This document shows, piece by piece, positions 25,609-33,615 of a DNA stretch of 52,394 nt. The notes beneath the pieces are model-generated. The model was given only the letters and a program-made list of their open reading frames with translations. It was not told where the DNA came from and did no database searches. How positions within the stretch are numbered: position 1 is the first letter of the stretch; the number at the start of each line of letters is the position of its first letter. Source of the DNA: Bacillota bacterium. GTDB lineage: Bacteria > Bacillota > Clostridia > Tissierellales > Peptoniphilaceae. The stretch lies in assembly GCA_023394045.1 (NCBI GenBank), contig JAEXBN010000048.1, positions 1 to 52,394 of the forward strand. Reading direction: 5' to 3'. The position numbers and the translations under genes were made by a program.

Positions 25609-27033
25609 ATGGGAGGCTTCTTTGGCGTCGCCAGCCGACGCGATGCACTTTCAGACACATTTTATGGAACGGACTATCACTCGCATCTTGGGACACATCG
25701 CGCCGGAATTGCCTGCTACAGTGCCAAGATCGGATTGCAGCGTGAGATTCACGACATTGAAAATTCGCCTTTCCGTACTCGGTTCGAGAGCATCTTTGAT
25801 GAAATGCAAGGCACATCCGCCATTGGCTGCATCAGCGATTACGATCCCCAACCGCTTCTCCTGCGCTCAAAATTCGGCTCTTTTGCCATGTGCTTCGTCG
25901 GAATCATCACCAATAAAGACGAGCTCATCCAAGAGTACCTGGATATCCCCGGTGCGCATTTCGATGCGATGACCGCGGGTGCCGTCAACAGCGTGGAATT
26001 GATCGCCGCGCTGATGGCAACAAAAAACAGTTTTGTGGAGGGCGTCCGCTACGTTCAGGAACGGATTGAAGGAACGGCTTCATTGCTCATTTTATGCGAT
26101 GATGGATCCATTATCGCCGCGCGTGACCGCATGGGGCGTTTGCCGGTCTTTATCGGCGAAAACGAGGATGGTCACTGCGTTTCCTTTGAATCCTTCCCCT
26201 ACCGAAAATTGGGATACCGGACGACGAAGGAACTGGGTCCGGGCGAGGTCGTGCAAATCACCTCGTCGCGGGTCACCGAATTGATTCCTGCACGGGACGA
26301 AATGCGGATCTGCGCCTTCCTTTGGACCTACTACGGCTATCCGAACGCCGTCTATGAAGGCAAAGGAGTCGAAGCGTCACGCTATAAAAATGGACAGATT
26401 CTAGCGCAGAACGATCGTGAAAACGGCGGGATTCCAGAGCTGGACTATGTCGGCGGCGTCCCGGACTCCGGTCTTGCGTATGGGCAGGGCTACGCTTTTG
26501 AAAGCGGCATCCCCTTTGGCCGCGCCATGATGAAATATACGCCAACTTGGTCCCGCTCCTTCACCCCCTCCGATCAGAAGCAGCGCAATCAGGTCGCTCA
26601 TATGAAACAGCTGCCCATCACCGACTATATTGAGGGAAAAAATCTGCTCTTTGTGGATGACTCCATCGTTCGGGGCACGCAGCTGCGGGAAACCGTCGAT
26701 TTCCTATACAGAAACGGCGCGAAATCGGTGCATATGCGCTCCGCATCGCCTCCGATTCTCTACGGATGCAAATATCTGAACTTCTCGCGCAGCAATAGCG
26801 AAATGGAGCTCATCGCACGGCGGATCATCTTCGAATTGGAAGGGGAAGAAGGATTCAACCATCTCGAAGAGTATCGCGACGGAACCACGGAGCGCGGACG
26901 CGCCATGCGCGACAAAATTGCAGAACAGTTTCATTTTGCTTCGCTGGACTACCAGACGCTGGAAGGCACCATCGAAGCGATCGGCCTTCCGCGCTGCCAG
27001 CTGTGCACGTACTGCTGGACTGGCGAGGAATAA
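25609..27033 (+). CDS. purF: amidophosphoribosyltransferase-like protein lacking the glutaminase cysteine
   Basis: 474 aa in PurF position. The phosphoribosyltransferase half is canonical, with LLFVDDSIVRGTQLRETVDFLY (about residues 345-366) and DRMGRLPVFIG and YTPTWSRSF before it. The N terminus is MGGFFGVASR, so the Ntn nucleophile Cys expected right after Met is Gly. The usual GHVRYST and HNGNL glutaminase motifs are replaced by GCISDYD and FVGIITN. The C terminus has a PRCQLCTYC cysteine cluster. It may form phosphoribosylamine from PRPP and free ammonia, or take ammonia from a partner; that is inference. ATG 25609 follows AGGAGG by 5 nt. Related Cys-less PurF forms occur, to my knowledge, in other anaerobes. 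Confidence 0.85.
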   Translation: MGGFFGVASRRDALSDTFYGTDYHSHLGTHRAGIACYSAKIGLQREIHDIENSPFRTRFESIFDEMQGTSAIGCISDYDPQPLLLRSKFGSFAMCFVGIITNKDELIQEYLDIPGAHFDAMTAGAVNSVELIAALMATKNSFVEGVRYVQERIEGTASLLILCDDGSIIAARDRMGRLPVFIGENEDGHCVSFESFPYRKLGYRTTKELGPGEVVQITSSRVTELIPARDEMRICAFLWTYYGYPNAVYEGKGVEASRYKNGQILAQNDRENGGIPELDYVGGVPDSGLAYGQGYAFESGIPFGRAMMKYTPTWSRSFTPSDQKQRNQVAHMKQLPITDYIEGKNLLFVDDSIVRGTQLRETVDFLYRNGAKSVHMRSASPPILYGCKYLNFSRSNSEMELIARRIIFELEGEEGFNHLEEYRDGTTERGRAMRDKIAEQFHFASLDYQTLEGTIEAIGLPRCQLCTYCWTGEE

Positions 27034-27132
27034 CCCTCATCTCATCATCGCCCCGATTTCGCTCCTCTCTTTTGAGACGGACGGTCCCGGGGCGTGTTCT
27101 CATTTTTTCAGAACGTTCAAAAAGGAGCTCCC

Positions 27133-28185
27133 ATGGATAAAGCGAATCCACAATCGCAATCGGCGGCTTATAAAGAAGCCGGAGTCGATATCACCGCGGG
27201 CTACCGCGCGGTTGAGTTGATGAAAGAACATATCGCACGCACCACCACCCCCGAAGTGGTCTCGGATATCGGCGGATTCGGCGGCCTTTTTGCGCCCAAC
27301 CTGCAAGGGATGGATGAGCCTGTTCTCGTCAGCGGGACCGACGGGGTCGGAACCAAGCTCAAATATGCCTTCACGATGAACAAACATGACACCATCGGAA
27401 TCGACTGCGTCGCCATGTGTGTCAACGATATTCTCTGCGTCGGTGCGCGTCCGCTCTTCTTTCTGGATTACATCGCCTGCGGCAAAAATGATCCGGAACG
27501 CATCGCCCAGGTGGTGAAAGGCGTCGCCGAGGGCTGCGTGCAGTCCGGATGTGCACTGATCGGCGGCGAAACGGCAGAAATGCCGGGATTTTATCCGGAA
27601 GATGAATATGATCTTGCCGGATTCGCTGTCGGAATCGTGGATAAGAAAAAAATGCTGGACAAAAATCATGTCCAGGAAGGCGATCAGCTGATTGCGCTTC
27701 CCTCTTCCGGATTCCACTCCAACGGGTATTCTCTGGTGCGTAAAATTCTGGATCAAAATACCGAAACGGATTGGAATACCCCTTATAAAACGCTGGATGG
27801 AAAAACCCTCGACGAAGCCGTTCTCACTCCGACAAAAATTTACGTCAAACCGGTGCTGGCTCTGCTGGAGGAAGTTCCGGTGCGCAGCATCGCACACATC
27901 ACCGGAGGCGGGTTCTTTGAAAATATCCCCCGCGCCCTTCCGGATGGACTGGGTGCGGATATCGACCGCGCGGCGCTCCGCCAGCCCTTCTTGTTCCAGT
28001 TTATTCAGGAAGCTGGAAAAATCACGACTCATGATATGTACAACACCTTCAACATGGGCGTGGGGATGGTGATCGTCGTCCCGAAAGAAGAGCTGGGGCA
28101 CGCCTTGGAAGTGTTGCAGATGGAAGGCGAAGACGCTTACCGGCTGGGTGAGGTCGTCTCCTCTCCGGAGAAAGTGATCCTATGA
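27133..28185 (+). CDS. purM: phosphoribosylformylglycinamidine cyclo-ligase (AIR synthetase)
   Basis: 350 aa, ATP-dependent ring closure of FGAM to AIR. It has SAAYKEAGVDITAGYRAVELMK, GGFGGLFAP, VSGTDGVGTKLKYAF, GIDCVAMCVNDILCVGARPLFFLDYIA, and GGETAEMPGFYPEDEYDLAGFAVG. ATG 27133 lies after AAGGAGCTCCC; a 13-residue upstream reading has no such site. Its stop overlaps the next gene (ATGA). The 99-bp gap after purF has a loose cgccccg/cggggcg pairing before a T-rich run, perhaps a weak attenuator. Confidence 0.96.
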   Translation: MDKANPQSQSAAYKEAGVDITAGYRAVELMKEHIARTTTPEVVSDIGGFGGLFAPNLQGMDEPVLVSGTDGVGTKLKYAFTMNKHDTIGIDCVAMCVNDILCVGARPLFFLDYIACGKNDPERIAQVVKGVAEGCVQSGCALIGGETAEMPGFYPEDEYDLAGFAVGIVDKKKMLDKNHVQEGDQLIALPSSGFHSNGYSLVRKILDQNTETDWNTPYKTLDGKTLDEAVLTPTKIYVKPVLALLEEVPVRSIAHITGGGFFENIPRALPDGLGADIDRAALRQPFLFQFIQEAGKITTHDMYNTFNMGVGMVIVVPKEELGHALEVLQMEGEDAYRLGEVVSSPEKVIL

Positions 28186-29555
28186 TGCAAGCCTCCCTTC
28201 AACCGCAACGCGTTCCCGTCGCTGTGTTTGTTTCCGGCGGCGGAACCAACCTCCAAGCGCTGATCGACTGCGAATCCGCCGGAGCTCTCGCGCCGGCTCA
28301 CATCGCCTTGGTCATCTCCGACCGAAAGGATGCCTTTGCCATGGAGCGGGCACGCCGCGCTCACATCGACACCCTGACGCTGACCTCATCCGAGGCGCGT
28401 GGTGAGGCGTGGGATCACCAGGTTTTGTCCGCCCTCAGAAAACATCAGATTCAACTGGTGGTTCTGGCGGGATTTCTCCGCGTGCTCAGCGCGACATTGA
28501 TCCATTCGTTCGACGGCCCGATTCTGAATATTCATCCGGCTCTGCTCCCCTCGTTTGGCGGCCGGGGCTACTATGGACTCCGCGTCCATGAAGCGGTTCT
28601 CGCTGCACGCGTTCAGGTCAGCGGCGCCACCGTACATGTGGTGTCCCCTGAAACCGACGGCGGCCCGATCGTCGCCCAGAAAGCAGTGCCCGTGCTTCCG
28701 GGGGATACGCCGGAACGCCTTCAGGAGCGCATCATGGTGCAAGCGGAACGAAAACTGCTTCCGGCGGCGACGCGCGTGTTTGCCCTCCGCCTACAGCAGG
28801 GATTTCGTGGGGATGCGCTTCTTGCGCCCTTGGATCCGCAAGATCTCCAATCCGTCCAGCTTCCCGAGCTGCTTCGCGGCAATCCCTATCCGGGCCGTGG
28901 CATCGCCCTCGCTCATGGCCCCGCCGGAGAAACGCTGGCGGCCTATTTCATCATGGGGCGCAGCGCCAACAGCCGAAACCGCGTCTTCCGCTTTGATGGC
29001 CAGGATCTCTTCACCGAGCCGCATGACCCCAAACAAGTGGAAGATCCATCGCTCATCATCTATCGCGCCCTTTCCCATCCGACGATCGGCCATGAGACGG
29101 CCACTCTGGTCACCAATGGCGATCAGACCGATACCATATTGAACGCGCTGAAGAAACAACAGTCGTTTACCGAAGCGCTTCAAACCCGGAGATTTGAACC
29201 GGATGCGCCCAATTTTACGCCGCGGATTTCCGGTCTTCTTTTCGCCGACCGGATCGAAATGGCGATTTTGAAAGCGCAGGATTCGGAGGGAAAACACAAT
29301 AGTTTTCACTCCTATCGCTATGAAGCCGAACCTGGAATCGGCCGTTTTCTTTCCACCTACCAGACCGACGGCAATCCATTGCCCTCGTTCGCCGGTGAAC
29401 CGCTGCGCTTCCTCTGGGATGGTGATGCTCAGACGTTTGCCGAACGGCTCTGGCGCGCACTGGATCCGCAAAACCGGATTGCCCTGTTCATCGAGGCGAC
29501 CGATTCAGCCGGAACGGCGCATTTCCAGTTCAGCCGATTTGAAGAAAAACTCTGA
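28182..29555 (+). CDS. purN-purO: fusion: GAR formyltransferase (PurN) + PurO-type IMP cyclohydrolase
   Basis: 457 aa. Residues about 10-205 are PurN, formylating GAR with 10-formyl-THF: VFVSGGGTNLQALID, the catalytic Asn-His of LNIHPALLPSFGG (about 115), and SGATVHVVSPETDGGPIVAQ with the catalytic Asp. After a short linker, residues about 230-457 match the archaeal-type IMP cyclohydrolase (PurO, COG3363): GNPYPGRGIAL, YFIMGRSANSRNRVF, EDPSLIIYRAL, TNGDQTDTI, FEPDAPNFTPRISG, YQTDGNPLPSFAGEP. It therefore joins step 3 and the last step of IMP synthesis. The frame is continuous across the join. It overlaps purM by 4 nt. Confidence 0.88.
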   Translation: MMQASLQPQRVPVAVFVSGGGTNLQALIDCESAGALAPAHIALVISDRKDAFAMERARRAHIDTLTLTSSEARGEAWDHQVLSALRKHQIQLVVLAGFLRVLSATLIHSFDGPILNIHPALLPSFGGRGYYGLRVHEAVLAARVQVSGATVHVVSPETDGGPIVAQKAVPVLPGDTPERLQERIMVQAERKLLPAATRVFALRLQQGFRGDALLAPLDPQDLQSVQLPELLRGNPYPGRGIALAHGPAGETLAAYFIMGRSANSRNRVFRFDGQDLFTEPHDPKQVEDPSLIIYRALSHPTIGHETATLVTNGDQTDTILNALKKQQSFTEALQTRRFEPDAPNFTPRISGLLFADRIEMAILKAQDSEGKHNSFHSYRYEAEPGIGRFLSTYQTDGNPLPSFAGEPLRFLWDGDAQTFAERLWRALDPQNRIALFIEATDSAGTAHFQFSRFEEKL

Positions 29556-29623
29556 TCTCGCACGAAGGGATGTCCCACAGAGCGCCACTGATGGTTGAGA
29601 TCTTTGATTTGAAAGGAGAACCT

Positions 29624-31054
29624 ATGGATTCCCGTGACCGCTATCTTTCGCCCCTCTCAACGCGCTATGCCAGCGATGAGATGCAGTTTTTATTTTCCGC
29701 CAATCATAAATTTCGTCTTTGGCGACGCCTCTGGATTGAGCTGGCTCGAGCCGAAAAAGAGCTGGGATTAGAAATTACCGATGAACAGATTGCTGAAATG
29801 GAAGCGCACCAGGACGAGATCAACTACGATGTCGCCGAAGCGCGCGAGGCGCAGGTGCGGCATGATGTGATGAGTCATGTCTACGCGTTCGGGCAGCAGG
29901 CGCCGTCCGCTGCGCCCATCATGCATCTCGGCGCAACCAGCTGCTATGTCACCGACAATACCGACTTGATTATTCTCCGAGAAGCCTCCGAACTGCTGTT
30001 GCGCCAAGCCGCTCAGGTTCTGGCCAATCTGGCTTTTTTTGCGGAAAAGTATAAGGATATGCCGGCATTGGCCTATACACATCTGCAGCCCGCTCAGCTC
30101 ACCACGCTCGGAAAGCGCGCGACGCTTTGGATGAACGAGCTGTGCATGGATATGGAAGAACTCCAGTTCCGGATTGACCGCCTAGAGCTTCGCGGAGTGA
30201 AGGGAACCACCGGATCGCAGGCCAGCTTTCTGGATCTTTTTGATGGCGATGCCTCCAAGGTCGTGGCGCTGGATCAAAAGGTCGCTGCCGCATTCGGATT
30301 TGACCGGACGATCCCCGTCACCGGACAGACCTATTCCCGAAAAATCGATGCCTATTTCATTCAGGCGCTCTCCGGATTCGCTCAAAGCGCTTCCAAATTT
30401 GCCAATGATCTGCGCCTGCTGCAATCGTTCGAAGAAATGGAAGAACCGTTTCAAAAAGACCAGATCGGCTCCTCCGCCATGCCCTACAAGCGTAACCCGA
30501 TGCGCGCCGAACGCATGTGCGCCCTCGCTCGCTATGTCATGACCGACAGCCTGAACCCGGCTTTGACCGCCAGCGTGCAGTGGATGGAACGCACCTTGGA
30601 TGATTCCGCGAATCGCCGCATTGCCCTGGCTGAGGCGTTTCTCGCAACGGATGCCATTTTGAATATCTATATGAATGTCACACAAAACATGACCGTCTAT
30701 CCCGCCGTGGTTCGGCGCCGGGTCATGGAAAAGCTGCCATTTATGGCGACCGAAAACATCATGATGGAATCGGTCAAACGCGGCGGAAACCGCCAAGAGC
30801 TACATGAGATCATCCGCGTTCACGCCTTCGCCGCCGCGCGCCAAGTCAAAGAAGGCGGAAAAAATGACCTGATTTCCCGCCTCGCTGCCGATCCCGCCAT
30901 TCCGCTCACGGAAGAGGAAATTCGCGCGCATCTGGAGCCGGAACGGTATATCGGCCGTTGTCCTCAACAGGTGGAAGACTTCCTTGAACAAGTCGCGCAA
31001 CCGCTGATTTCCCGCTATCATGACCGGGATCTGAAAGCAACCCTTTCGGTCTGA
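29624..31054 (+). CDS. purB: adenylosuccinate lyase, animal ADSL-type
   Basis: 476 aa, cleaves SAICAR to AICAR and adenylosuccinate to AMP. It begins SRDRYLSPLSTRYASDEMQFLFS and has HLGATSCYVTDNTDLI, YTHLQPAQLTTLGKR, RGVKGTTGSQASFL, the signature loop GSSAMPYKRNPMRAERMC and WMERTLDDSANRRI. By memory it follows the human/metazoan ADSL sequence along its whole length much better than the B. subtilis PurB type (about 430 aa). ATG 29624 follows AAAGGAGAACCT; an upstream in-frame reading from 29570 lacks support. Confidence 0.93.
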   Translation: MDSRDRYLSPLSTRYASDEMQFLFSANHKFRLWRRLWIELARAEKELGLEITDEQIAEMEAHQDEINYDVAEAREAQVRHDVMSHVYAFGQQAPSAAPIMHLGATSCYVTDNTDLIILREASELLLRQAAQVLANLAFFAEKYKDMPALAYTHLQPAQLTTLGKRATLWMNELCMDMEELQFRIDRLELRGVKGTTGSQASFLDLFDGDASKVVALDQKVAAAFGFDRTIPVTGQTYSRKIDAYFIQALSGFAQSASKFANDLRLLQSFEEMEEPFQKDQIGSSAMPYKRNPMRAERMCALARYVMTDSLNPALTASVQWMERTLDDSANRRIALAEAFLATDAILNIYMNVTQNMTVYPAVVRRRVMEKLPFMATENIMMESVKRGGNRQELHEIIRVHAFAAARQVKEGGKNDLISRLAADPAIPLTEEEIRAHLEPERYIGRCPQQVEDFLEQVAQPLISRYHDRDLKATLSV

Positions 31055-31069
31055 AAGGAGATCGATTCA

Positions 31070-32254
31070 ATGAAACATTTTCCGCTGAAATACGGCTGTA
31101 ATCCGAATCAAATTCCCGCCGGCCTGGATCGTGCGGATGGCGGCGAACTGCCCTTTGAGGTGCTGAACGGCCGCCCCGGCTACATCAATTTTCTGGATGC
31201 CCTGAACGCCTGGCAGCTCGTCCGCGAGTTGGATCAAACGCTGGGACTTCCTGCCGCCGCTTCCTTCAAACACGTCTCCCCCACATCCGCAGCGCTGGGG
31301 CTTCCTCTTTCGAATCGCCTCAAACGCGCCTGTTTCGTCGATGATGTGGAAGGCTTGGACGATTCCCCGCTCGCCATGGCCTATGCCCGTGCACGCGGAA
31401 CGGATCGGATGAGCTCGTTCGGCGACTGGGCAGCCTTATCCCGAACGGTCGATGCCCCCACGGCGCGCCTTCTTCGCCGGGAAGTCTCCGATGGGGTCAT
31501 TGCGCCGGGATACACCGAGGAAGCGCTTGAGATTCTGAAGCGCAAGAAGAAAGGCGCCTATAATATCGTCCAAATTGATCCGGAATATGAAGCGCCCGCG
31601 CAAGAAACCAAAGAAGTCTTCGGCGTTCGTTTCACGCAGAAACGCAATGATGAGCCGATGTCGGCAGAGGCACTCCATGAGATCGTCACGCAAGCCACCG
31701 ATCTTCCAGAGACCGCTCGCCGGGATCTTCTTGTCGCGCTGATGACGCTGAAGTATACGCAGTCCAATTCCGTCTGCTTTGCGCTGGATGGCCAAGCCAT
31801 CGGGGTCGGCGCGGGACAGCAGTCCCGGATCCACTGCACCCGCTTAGCGGGAGATAAGGCCGATACCTGGCTGCTGCGCCAAGAGGAACGCGTCTTAAAT
31901 CTTCCGTTCAAAGACGATCTTCCGCGGGCAGTGCGCGATAATGCCATCGATCAATATCTGCATGAGTACGAAGAGGATGTCTGTGCCGAGGGACACTGGC
32001 AACAATATTTCACCACCCAGCCGGAGCGCTTCTCCAAAGAAGACCGTCTGAACGCCCTGTCGGCACACCGGGGACTGGCTCTGGCCAGCGATGCCTTCTT
32101 CCCCTTTCCCGATAATATCCAGCGTGCCGCACAAAGCGGTGTCAGCTATATTGCCCAGCCGGGCGGTTCCACACGCGATGCGGACGTCATCGAAGCCTGC
32201 AATGCCTTGGGGATCACGATGGTCTTCACCCACCGTCGTCTGTTCCACCACTAA
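31070..32254 (+). CDS. stand-alone AICAR transformylase (ATIC C-terminal-domain type)
   Basis: 394 aa, formylates AICAR to FAICAR with 10-formyl-THF. It contains only the transformylase part of PurH: LPFEVLNGRPGYINFLDALNAWQLV, the catalytic Lys-His in ASFKHVSPTSAALG, RMSSFGDWAALS, EVSDGVIAPGY, KYTQSNSVCF, GAGQQSRIHCTRLAGDK, SSDAFFPF-like SDAFFPFPDNIQRA, and the end THRRLFHH. The IMP cyclohydrolase (MGS-like) domain of normal PurH is absent and is supplied by the PurO half of the purN fusion. It looks like the animal ATIC transformylase domain. AAAGGAG lies 10 nt before ATG 31070. Confidence 0.93.
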   Translation: MKHFPLKYGCNPNQIPAGLDRADGGELPFEVLNGRPGYINFLDALNAWQLVRELDQTLGLPAAASFKHVSPTSAALGLPLSNRLKRACFVDDVEGLDDSPLAMAYARARGTDRMSSFGDWAALSRTVDAPTARLLRREVSDGVIAPGYTEEALEILKRKKKGAYNIVQIDPEYEAPAQETKEVFGVRFTQKRNDEPMSAEALHEIVTQATDLPETARRDLLVALMTLKYTQSNSVCFALDGQAIGVGAGQQSRIHCTRLAGDKADTWLLRQEERVLNLPFKDDLPRAVRDNAIDQYLHEYEEDVCAEGHWQQYFTTQPERFSKEDRLNALSAHRGLALASDAFFPFPDNIQRAAQSGVSYIAQPGGSTRDADVIEACNALGITMVFTHRRLFHH

Positions 32255-32316
32255 GAGTCTTGCCCGAACCCGTGTTTGTGCGCATCATTTGTTCATATCA
32301 TTAAGGAGGGATTGGA

Positions 32317-33615
32317 TTGAATCTGATGGTCATCGGCGGTGGCGGCCGCGAACATGCCATTATTAAAGCGCTGAAAAAAAATCCGCGTGTGGATCGTCTC
32401 TACGCTCTGCCCGGAAATGGCGGAATGCGAGAAGCCACACCCATTCCAGTGAATGCGACGGATCTGGAGAACCTGGTTCGATTTGCGCAGGTGGAACATA
32501 TTGATTATGCGGTCGTCAGCCCAGATGATCCGCTGGTTCTGGGCGCAGTCGATGCGCTCGAAGCCGCGGGAATCCGCTGCTTCGGACCCAATCGGGCAGC
32601 CGCGCAACTCGAAGGAAGTAAGAGTTTTGCCAAAGCCTTCATGGAGCGCCATCATATTCCGACCGCTCGTTTTGCCGTGTTTGAAGAGGCCGATTCCGCT
32701 CGCCGCTACGTCGAGGACGAGGCAGAAGCAGGACGGCTTCCCATCGTGATCAAGGCGGACGGTCTGGCGCTCGGAAAAGGCGTGCTCATTGCAGAAACCA
32801 AGGAGGAAGCGATGCAAGCGGTGCACCGCCTTATGGAAGAAGCGGCGTTTGGGGATAGCGGACGACGGGTCGTGATTGAGGAATTCCTGGAAGGCCCGGA
32901 AATTACCCTTCTGGCGCTCACCGACGGCGAGACGATTGTTCCCCTTGTTTCCTCCATGGATCACAAACGCGCCTTCGACGGCGATCAAGGTCCGAACACC
33001 GGCGGAATGGGCGTGATTGCGCCAAATCCGTTTTATACGGAGGAAGTCGCCGAAGAAGCGATGCGAACCATTTATCGTCCCACCATCGACGGCATGCGCG
33101 AAGAGGGGCACCCCTTCCGAGGCTGTCTCTATTTCGGCCTGATGCTCACAAAAGAAGGTCCGAAAGTGATCGAATACAATTGCCGCTTCGGCGATCCGGA
33201 AGCGCAGACCGTTCTGGCTCTCCTGGAGTCGGATCTCCTCACTCTGTTTGAAGCGACCACAGACGGGACGCTTGCGCAGCAACAGGTTTCTTTCCGTCCG
33301 GAATCAGCCTGCTGTCTGGTTTTGGCTTCTGAGGGCTACCCGGTTTCCTATGAAAAACATAAGAAGCTCAGCATCCCTGAGGATCTGTGGCCTAACGTCT
33401 ACATTGCCGGAGCGGTAAAGGAACGAGGAACTCTATATACCAACGGCGGACGCGTGCTGGGCATCGTTGAAACCCGTCCAACGCTTCAAGAAGCCGTCGA
33501 CGCCTGCTATGCCGATGCCGAACGGATTACCTTTGAGAATAAAACGATGCGGCATGACATCGGACATCTCGCGCTGGATATTCTTCGTCATGCAGAAACG
33601 GAGGCTGATGTATGA
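32317..33615 (+). CDS. purD: phosphoribosylamine-glycine ligase
   Basis: 432 aa ATP-grasp enzyme joining glycine to phosphoribosylamine. It has NLMVIGGGGREHAIIKAL, IDYAVVSPDDPLVLG, VIKADGLALGKGVLIAET, GPEITLLALTDG, QGPNTGGMG and EYNCRFGDPEAQTVL. The start is TTG 32317, since AAGGAGGG ends 6-7 nt upstream of it, while the next in-frame ATG (32326) is too far away. Its stop overlaps purL as ATGA, so the two are translationally coupled. Confidence 0.95.
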   Translation: MNLMVIGGGGREHAIIKALKKNPRVDRLYALPGNGGMREATPIPVNATDLENLVRFAQVEHIDYAVVSPDDPLVLGAVDALEAAGIRCFGPNRAAAQLEGSKSFAKAFMERHHIPTARFAVFEEADSARRYVEDEAEAGRLPIVIKADGLALGKGVLIAETKEEAMQAVHRLMEEAAFGDSGRRVVIEEFLEGPEITLLALTDGETIVPLVSSMDHKRAFDGDQGPNTGGMGVIAPNPFYTEEVAEEAMRTIYRPTIDGMREEGHPFRGCLYFGLMLTKEGPKVIEYNCRFGDPEAQTVLALLESDLLTLFEATTDGTLAQQQVSFRPESACCLVLASEGYPVSYEKHKKLSIPEDLWPNVYIAGAVKERGTLYTNGGRVLGIVETRPTLQEAVDACYADAERITFENKTMRHDIGHLALDILRHAETEADV

